From: an uncultured Ruminococcus sp.
Lineage (GTDB): Bacteria > Bacillota > Clostridia > Oscillospirales > Acutalibacteraceae
Direction: 5' to 3'
DNA length: 10,429 bases
Assembly: GCA_902802975.1 (NCBI GenBank)
Contig: CADCOF010000089.1
Location: forward strand, 1-10,429
Shown here piece by piece: positions 6,633 through 10,429 of this stretch (its first letter is position 1; each line of letters opens with the position of its first letter). Under the pieces are notes generated by a model that had not been told where the DNA came from, ran no database searches, and saw nothing but the letters and a program-made list of their open reading frames with translations. The translations under genes were made by a program, and so were the position numbers.

Positions 6633-7070
6633 GTGCAGGAGCTATTCAAAACAATAAACAGCATTAAACAAAAATACGATAAGATAATGGACGGAAAACA
6701 CGGAATAGATTCGCTGAGCCGTGATATGCTGATCTTATGGTTTGTGCTGGGGTTTATCAATGGGTTTGTACACAGCAAGAAATTGACGGTCATATCTCTG
6801 TTACTGCCAATTCTATCGCTGACGAGAGCTTTTTCGGCAAACACGGTCAGACGCACCGCGGAATGCAGAAAATATCTGAGCATTTGCGGCAAAATTAAAG
6901 AGTTCGCAAATATCACAAGAAAGCGATTTTCCGAGAGAAAAACACATAAGTATTATAAATGCAAAAACTGCAGTTCATATCTTCGTGTAAAGAAAAAGCC
7001 CGGAAAGCATACCGTTGTGTGTCCGAAGTGCGGAAAAGAACTTCACATTAAGATTTCAGGCAAAGAATAA
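6633..7070 (+). CDS. Small membrane protein with C-terminal zinc ribbon
   Basis: This 145-residue protein has no function I can name. Residues about 31-47 and 51-67 are hydrophobic and probably form a membrane hairpin. A basic segment (72-108) follows, then a CxxC...CxxC zinc ribbon with Cys110, Cys113, Cys130 and Cys133. Similar short proteins with one or two membrane helices and a terminal zinc ribbon occur in Clostridia and are annotated as hypothetical. The GTG start at 6633 is supported by AAAGAGGTG at 6619-6627; an ATG at 6631 is in another frame and closes quickly. It lies 28 bp ahead of lgt, so the two are likely co-transcribed. No convincing promoter is seen in the short gap after the terminator, so transcription may depend on readthrough. 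Confidence 0.75.
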   Translation: MQELFKTINSIKQKYDKIMDGKHGIDSLSRDMLILWFVLGFINGFVHSKKLTVISLLLPILSLTRAFSANTVRRTAECRKYLSICGKIKEFANITRKRFSERKTHKYYKCKNCSSYLRVKKKPGKHTVVCPKCGKELHIKISGKE

Positions 7071-7098
7071 CAACAGCAGGAGTGTGGAGAATTAAATT

Positions 7099-7923
7099 AT
7101 GAAGGAAATATATCATGTGTCGTTTCCGGGTTTGGGCATAGAAACAGAAGTGTCTCCCGTAGCATTTACAATAGGCACGTTCTCTATATATTGGTACGGA
7201 ATAATAATAGCAACAGGATTTGTTCTTGCCGTAACTTATTGTATGAAAATTGCAAAAAAGCATAACATAAACGAAGATAAACTGCTCAATTGCGTTATCG
7301 TTGGAATGATCACGGCGGTGATCGGCGCGCGCGCGTATTTTGTGGCGTTTTCGTGGGATATATATAAAAACAATCCCGCCTCGATATTGAATATCCACAG
7401 CGGGGGGCTTGCTATTTACGGCGGGCTGCTGGGCGCGCTCGCGGGCGGTCTCACTGCTGCAAAAATACAAAAGATGAAAATCATTCCTATACTGGACGTC
7501 GCCGTATTCGGCTTTTTTATCGGACAGGGTATAGGGCGTTGGGGCAACTTTACAAACCAAGAGGCGTTCGGAAGTGAAACTTCCATGCCGTGGGCAATGG
7601 TTTCCGAAAAAACAGGCGGCGTTGGAGTTCACCCATGCTTTTTTTATGAATCGATGTGGTGCTTGGCGGGTTTTCTCATTTTGCATTTTGTATTGAGCAA
7701 AAGGCAGTGCTTTAACGGAGAACTGTTTTATTTCTACTTGATATGGTACGGTGCGGAGCGCACTGTTGTAGAGGGCTTGCGCACAGACAGTCTGATGATA
7801 CACGGCACAAATATACGTGTGTCTCAGGTACTTTCAATCATATTGTTTATCAGCGGCCTTGTGCTGATGATAACAAATTTGGCAAAAGCGAAGAAAAAAT
7901 CAAAAGAAATGTCTCCCGACTGA
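7099..7923 (+). CDS. lgt: Prolipoprotein diacylglyceryl transferase Lgt
   Basis: This 274-residue integral membrane enzyme transfers diacylglycerol from phosphatidylglycerol to the lipobox cysteine of prolipoproteins, the first step of lipoprotein maturation. Several hydrophobic helices are visible, at about 24-48, 66-85, 104-120, 131-145, 184-200 and 241-262. Family signatures are intact: HSGGLAIYGG (100-109), GRWGNFTNQE (146-155), HPCFFYE (178-184) and a C-terminal ERTVVEGLRTDSL (220-232) with the conserved Arg residues. Length is typical. GGAGA (7086-7090) precedes the ATG by 8 nt. It is probably the second gene of a unit with the zinc-ribbon membrane protein just upstream. No obvious terminator follows. 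Confidence 0.95.
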   Translation: MKEIYHVSFPGLGIETEVSPVAFTIGTFSIYWYGIIIATGFVLAVTYCMKIAKKHNINEDKLLNCVIVGMITAVIGARAYFVAFSWDIYKNNPASILNIHSGGLAIYGGLLGALAGGLTAAKIQKMKIIPILDVAVFGFFIGQGIGRWGNFTNQEAFGSETSMPWAMVSEKTGGVGVHPCFFYESMWCLAGFLILHFVLSKRQCFNGELFYFYLIWYGAERTVVEGLRTDSLMIHGTNIRVSQVLSIILFISGLVLMITNLAKAKKKSKEMSPD

Positions 7924-7962
7924 AAAAAATGATAAATAATGGACTTTATTCGTAAAAATGTA

Positions 7963-7991
7963 TTGAAAAAAAGACTCATTCGTTGTACAAT
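7963..7991 (+). promoter_or_regulatory. Promoter for folD
   Basis: TTGAAA (7963-7968), a 17-bp spacer and TACAAT (7986-7991). Each box differs from consensus by one base. The leader before folD would be about 90 nt. Confidence 0.7.
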
Positions 7992-8012
7992 TATAGATAT
8001 AGAATTAAAGTG

Positions 8013-8058
8013 CGGATGATCCGGGTGCAGAGCAGCGTTTTTATCCGGCAGCGATCCG
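8013..8058 (+). other. Possible folded leader of folD
   Basis: CGGAT (8013-8017) pairs with ATCCG (8054-8058), and CCGG (8021-8024) can pair with CCGG (8045-8048) inside it. The motif ATCCG occurs three times (8019, 8043 and 8054), allowing alternative pairings. It does not match the tetrahydrofolate riboswitch pattern as I know it. Evidence is limited to pairing potential. Confidence 0.3.
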
Positions 8059-8073
8059 AAGAATAACTTCTAA

Positions 8074-8079
8074 AAGGAG
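8074..8079 (+). promoter_or_regulatory. folD ribosome binding site
   Basis: AAGGAG lies 9 nt before the ATG at 8089. It directly abuts an in-frame ATG at 8080, which is too close to be used, so the start is 8089. Confidence 0.8.
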
Positions 8080-8088
8080 ATGTTTAAG

Positions 8089-8964
8089 ATGGCAAATATT
8101 ATTAGCGGGACAGAACTTGCCTCTGTGATAAAAAAGGACATCAAGCAGGAGACAGACAGACTAAGCAAATGTGGTGTTACTCCGGGTCTTGCTGTAATCA
8201 TTGTGGGCGACGATCCTGCGTCAAAAATATATGTTAACAACAAAAAGAAAGCATGCGAGGCAGTTGGATTTTACAGCGAGGAGATTGCACTTCCCGCTGA
8301 CACTACCCAGAAAGATTTGCTTGCCGTGATTGACAAACTTAACAAACGTTTTGATATAGACGGCATACTTGTGCAGCTTCCTCTTCCGAGTCACCTCAAC
8401 GAAAAAGCAGTTATCGGCGCAATTTCCCCCAAAAAGGACGTTGACTGCTTCAGTCCGTTCAACGTAGGGCGCGTTATGATAGGCGACTATCGTTTTCTTC
8501 CGTGTACTCCGGCAGGTGTAATGGAACTTATTAAGTCCACCGGAATTGAGATCAGCGGCAAAAACTGCGTTGTTATCGGCAGAAGCAATATTGTAGGCAA
8601 GCCAATGGCGATGATGCTTTTGAACGAAAGCGGCACGGTGACGATTTGCCACAGCAAAACAGAAAATCTTGCACAGGTCACATCTCAGGCCGATATACTT
8701 GTCTGCGCAGTGGGCAAGGCTAATTTCGTTACAGCCGACATGGTAAAGGAAGGCGCGGTCGTTATTGATGTTGGCATAAACCGCAACGAAGACGGCAAAC
8801 TCTGCGGTGACGTTGATTTTGAGGCTGTTGCAGAGAAGGCGGGTTACATAACACCGGTTCCCGGCGGCGTTGGTCCCATGACAATTGCAATGCTCATGAA
8901 AAATACCTTGACTGCCGCAAAACTGAATGCGTCTGCTGCAATGAAAAAGACAGGAAAGAAATAA
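8089..8964 (+). CDS. folD: Methylenetetrahydrofolate dehydrogenase/cyclohydrolase FolD
   Basis: This 291-residue cytoplasmic bifunctional enzyme interconverts 5,10-methylene-, 5,10-methenyl- and 10-formyl-tetrahydrofolate, supplying one-carbon units for purines and formyl-Met-tRNA. The substrate site has Tyr48 and catalytic Lys52 in SKIYVNNKKK. Further signatures are VQLPLP (95-100), KDVDCFSPFNVG (116-127), CTPAGVMEL (139-147), the nucleotide-binding stretch VVIGRSNIVGKPMAMMLL (161-178) and PVPGGVGPMTIAML (256-269). Length is typical. In the KDVD motif, Cys and Ser stand where Gly and His are common (KDVDGFHP). The gene is monocistronic, with its own promoter and terminator. Confidence 0.96.
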   Translation: MANIISGTELASVIKKDIKQETDRLSKCGVTPGLAVIIVGDDPASKIYVNNKKKACEAVGFYSEEIALPADTTQKDLLAVIDKLNKRFDIDGILVQLPLPSHLNEKAVIGAISPKKDVDCFSPFNVGRVMIGDYRFLPCTPAGVMELIKSTGIEISGKNCVVIGRSNIVGKPMAMMLLNESGTVTICHSKTENLAQVTSQADILVCAVGKANFVTADMVKEGAVVIDVGINRNEDGKLCGDVDFEAVAEKAGYITPVPGGVGPMTIAMLMKNTLTAAKLNASAAMKKTGKK

Positions 8965-8972
8965 GACAATAC

Positions 8973-9003
8973 AGACCGCATACGAGCCAGTGTGCGGTCT
9001 TTT
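8973..9003 (+). terminator. Intrinsic terminator of folD
   Basis: AGACCGCATAC (8973-8983) pairs with GTGTGCGGTCT (8990-9000), giving 11 bp with one U-G pair and a 6-nt loop. A short T-rich run follows (9000-9003, then CT). It lies 8 bp after the folD stop codon. Confidence 0.85.
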
Positions 9004-9235
9004 CTAAATAGTAAGTGTGACGTTATTGTCACCCCTGACAATATAGACAGTGACAAATCAGGCGGTATACCCCTGACAGAACCGGCACACAAAGAAATAG
9101 AGATTAAAGAGAGTGTGGCGGGCATGCGCCCGCAGGCAGTTCCGTCGGGCTGTATCGTTAACGATAGTCTTCGCCGCACAACAAATTTTCTACCTGAGCG
9201 GTTGGAATTTCGATACAATAATTGTAACTATTCAG
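9004..9235. other. Palindrome-rich gene-free stretch
   Basis: No gene is supported here. TATTGTCA (9024-9031) and TGACAATA (9036-9043) form a perfect 8-bp hairpin. It competes with GTGAC (9017-9021)/GTCAC (9028-9032). ACCCCTGACA is directly repeated at 9031-9040 and 9069-9078. GCGGGC/GCCCGC form a GC hairpin near 9119-9134, and TATCGTTAACGATA (9153-9166) is a perfect 14-bp palindrome. An open frame runs through in one + frame but has no ribosome binding site and starts inside the folD terminator. The stretch could be repeat debris, a decayed gene or a regulatory zone. No convincing promoter for the next gene is seen. Confidence 0.4.
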
Positions 9236-9439
9236 CTATAAATGAGCAAAAAAGTAAAAATGCACAAACATTTCTTGTATTACTCCTTCCGTCACGCCTG
9301 CGGCGTGCCACCGTCCCCAACGGCTGGGAGCCGTCCCCGACGGCAACGTCTGCCCCCGGCAGGTGAGACGCTGTCGAGCGCAGCGAGACTGAGGGAGTTG
9401 TACAAAATGACGAACAATTCAAAATTTGCTCATTTATAG
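9236..9439. mobile_element. MITE-like element, copy 2 (204 bp)
   Basis: The ends CTATAAATGAGCAAA (9236-9250) and TTTGCTCATTTATAG (9425-9439) are perfect 15-bp terminal inverted repeats. The outer 26 bp on the left and about 39 bp on the right are shared with the 479-bp copy at 4660-5138; the interior is unrelated. The interior has hairpins CACGCC-TGC-GGCGTG (9293-9307) and ACGGC-TGGGA-GCCGT (9320-9334), and CCGTCCCC occurs twice. A sub-terminal pair TTGTA/TACAA brackets the core. No transposase is encoded. It ends only 18 bp before the dehydrogenase start codon, so it must contribute to that gene's leader or promoter. Confidence 0.7.
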
Positions 9440-9457
9440 ATAAAGAGGTTTATTAAC

Positions 9458-10408
9458 ATGAAAATATTGATTCCGGATTCAAAAACAATAACGCTGGGTG
9501 ATATCAGCTTCGACAGATTTAAAGAGTTTGGCGAGGTGGAAATATACGAACTGAGCGGTGCAAAGCTTATGCCGGAGCGTTCTCGTGACACGGACATAAT
9601 TTTGTGCAATAAAGTTCCCATGAACGCAGAAACTCTGCGAAATGCAAAAAATCTCAAATATATAGGGTTATTTGCAACAGGATATAATAATATTGATCTT
9701 GAGTATTGCAAAAGCCGAAATATAACCGTGTGCAATGCGGCAGGATACTCAACAGATGCAGTAGCGCAGCATACATTTGCGCTGATACTGGATCATTATT
9801 CACGAATAAACGAATACAATAATTTTGTACAAGACGGCGGCTGGAAGCGATCTGATACATTTTCGCCGTTTGTATACGGAACGCATGAACTTTTCGGGAA
9901 AACAATAGGCATAGTGGGATTTGGCACTATCGGCAAAAGAGTAGCACAAATAGCTGCAGCGTTTGGAATGAATATAGTGTATTACTCGCGCAGTGAAAAG
10001 GAGTTTGACGGCGCAGTTCGGCTGCCGCTTGAGGAATTGGTACAGGTAAGCGACATTGTAACTGTACACTGTCCGCTTAATGATGAATCACGCGGTATGT
10101 TTGACGATGAACTGTTTTCGAAGTTCAAGCCCACAGCATTTTTTGTTAACACAGCGAGAGGCGGAATAGCGGACGAACAGTCACTGCGCCGCGCGCTTGA
10201 AAGCGGAAAAATAGCGGGAGCGGCTGCAGATGTGCTTGTAACGGAACCAATGGGTGAGGACTGCCCGCTTATCGGTGTGAAGAACATGACGCTTACGCCA
10301 CATACCGCGTGGGCGGCAAAAGAAACACGTGAACGCTGCGTACAGCAAGCCTACGAGACGCTCAAAGCATATCTGAATGGGAAGCCGATAAATGTTGTAA
10401 GCCGTTAA
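9458..10408 (+). CDS. D-2-hydroxyacid dehydrogenase, glycerate dehydrogenase-like
   Basis: This 316-residue cytoplasmic oxidoreductase reversibly reduces a 2-oxoacid to a D-2-hydroxyacid with NAD(P)H. Hydroxypyruvate/glycerate is a plausible substrate but is not proven. The nucleotide-binding fold shows GFGTIG (154-159). Catalytic residues are Arg234 in NTARGG, Glu263 in TEPM and His282 in TPHTAWA. The VTVHCPLNDESRGMFD block (201-216) is also typical. The end of the second beta strand reads YYSRSEK, without the Asp usual in NAD-specific members, so NADP(H) use is possible. AAAGAGG (9442-9448) lies 9 nt before the ATG, between it and the MITE-like element. Only 21 bp follow the stop codon, so downstream context is missing. 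Confidence 0.88.
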   Translation: MKILIPDSKTITLGDISFDRFKEFGEVEIYELSGAKLMPERSRDTDIILCNKVPMNAETLRNAKNLKYIGLFATGYNNIDLEYCKSRNITVCNAAGYSTDAVAQHTFALILDHYSRINEYNNFVQDGGWKRSDTFSPFVYGTHELFGKTIGIVGFGTIGKRVAQIAAAFGMNIVYYSRSEKEFDGAVRLPLEELVQVSDIVTVHCPLNDESRGMFDDELFSKFKPTAFFVNTARGGIADEQSLRRALESGKIAGAAADVLVTEPMGEDCPLIGVKNMTLTPHTAWAAKETRERCVQQAYETLKAYLNGKPINVVSR

Positions 10409-10429
10409 TTGAGTGCGGGTGGCCATGCG

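Noticed and set aside
7048..7803. 251-residue open frame on the - strand over lgt
   Set aside because: It lies entirely antisense to lgt and the end of the upstream gene, has an implausible Cys/Tyr/His-rich composition and no recognisable domain. The + strand genes have intact family motifs.
9017..9078. CRISPR-like repeats (TGACA and CCCCTGACA motifs)
   Set aside because: There are only two copies of a 10-bp direct repeat, irregular spacing of shorter motifs and no cas genes.
8992..9366. 124-residue open frame on the + strand after folD
   Set aside because: The start codon lies inside the folD terminator stem, no ribosome binding site is present, and the frame crosses a repeat-element boundary at 9236. 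It is kept only as an observation on the unexplained stretch.
9242..9439. 65-residue open frame starting MSKKVK inside element copy 2
   Set aside because: The same start occurs in element copy 1 but stops after seven codons, and the frame is made of element ends and hairpin repeats. It is a by-product of the repeat.
1..10429. tRNA, rRNA or known riboswitches
   Set aside because: I found no cloverleaf, ribosomal RNA segment or riboswitch consensus I could recognise by reading. A covariance-model search was not possible here.

Overview
The window looks like ordinary chromosome from a gut-type Clostridia member, most likely Oscillospiraceae/Ruminococcaceae. This is inferred from family resemblance, moderate base composition with AT-rich intergenic stretches, strong AGGAGG-type ribosome binding sites, near-consensus sigma-A promoters and short intergenic repeats. 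No species-level assignment is possible. All nine genes I accept lie on the + strand.

Layout. Positions 1-188 hold one copy of a dispersed repeat (on the - strand), a short hairpin and a strong promoter. Positions 198-1807 form a compact operon: rsmD (16S rRNA methyltransferase), coaD (coenzyme A synthesis) and a coiled-coil protein whose start overlaps the end of coaD. A second copy of the dispersed repeat, in opposite orientation, follows and supplies the hairpin of an intrinsic terminator. Positions 1917-2177 hold palindromes, a promoter and a possibly structured leader ahead of a 799-residue Ser/Thr kinase (2178-4577) with an N-terminal zinc ribbon, one membrane span and extracellular PASTA repeats.

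Positions 4578-5173 have no gene but hold a promoter and a 479-bp MITE-like element. A citrate synthase (5174-6553) follows and ends at a strong terminator. Then come a small membrane/zinc-ribbon protein (6633-7070) and lgt (7099-7923), probably co-transcribed. folD (8089-8964) has its own promoter and terminator. Positions 9004-9235 are palindrome-rich and unexplained. They lead into a second, 204-bp MITE-like element with the same ends but a different interior, directly ahead of a D-2-hydroxyacid dehydrogenase (9458-10408).

The genes are mainly housekeeping: ribosome modification, CoA synthesis, envelope signalling, citrate synthesis, lipoprotein lipidation and one-carbon metabolism. They do not form one pathway. 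I see no convincing new multi-gene system. The most useful leads are non-coding: the MITE-like pair inserted immediately upstream of two genes, the inverted repeat pair bracketing the rsmD block, and the candidate leader RNAs ahead of the kinase and folD.
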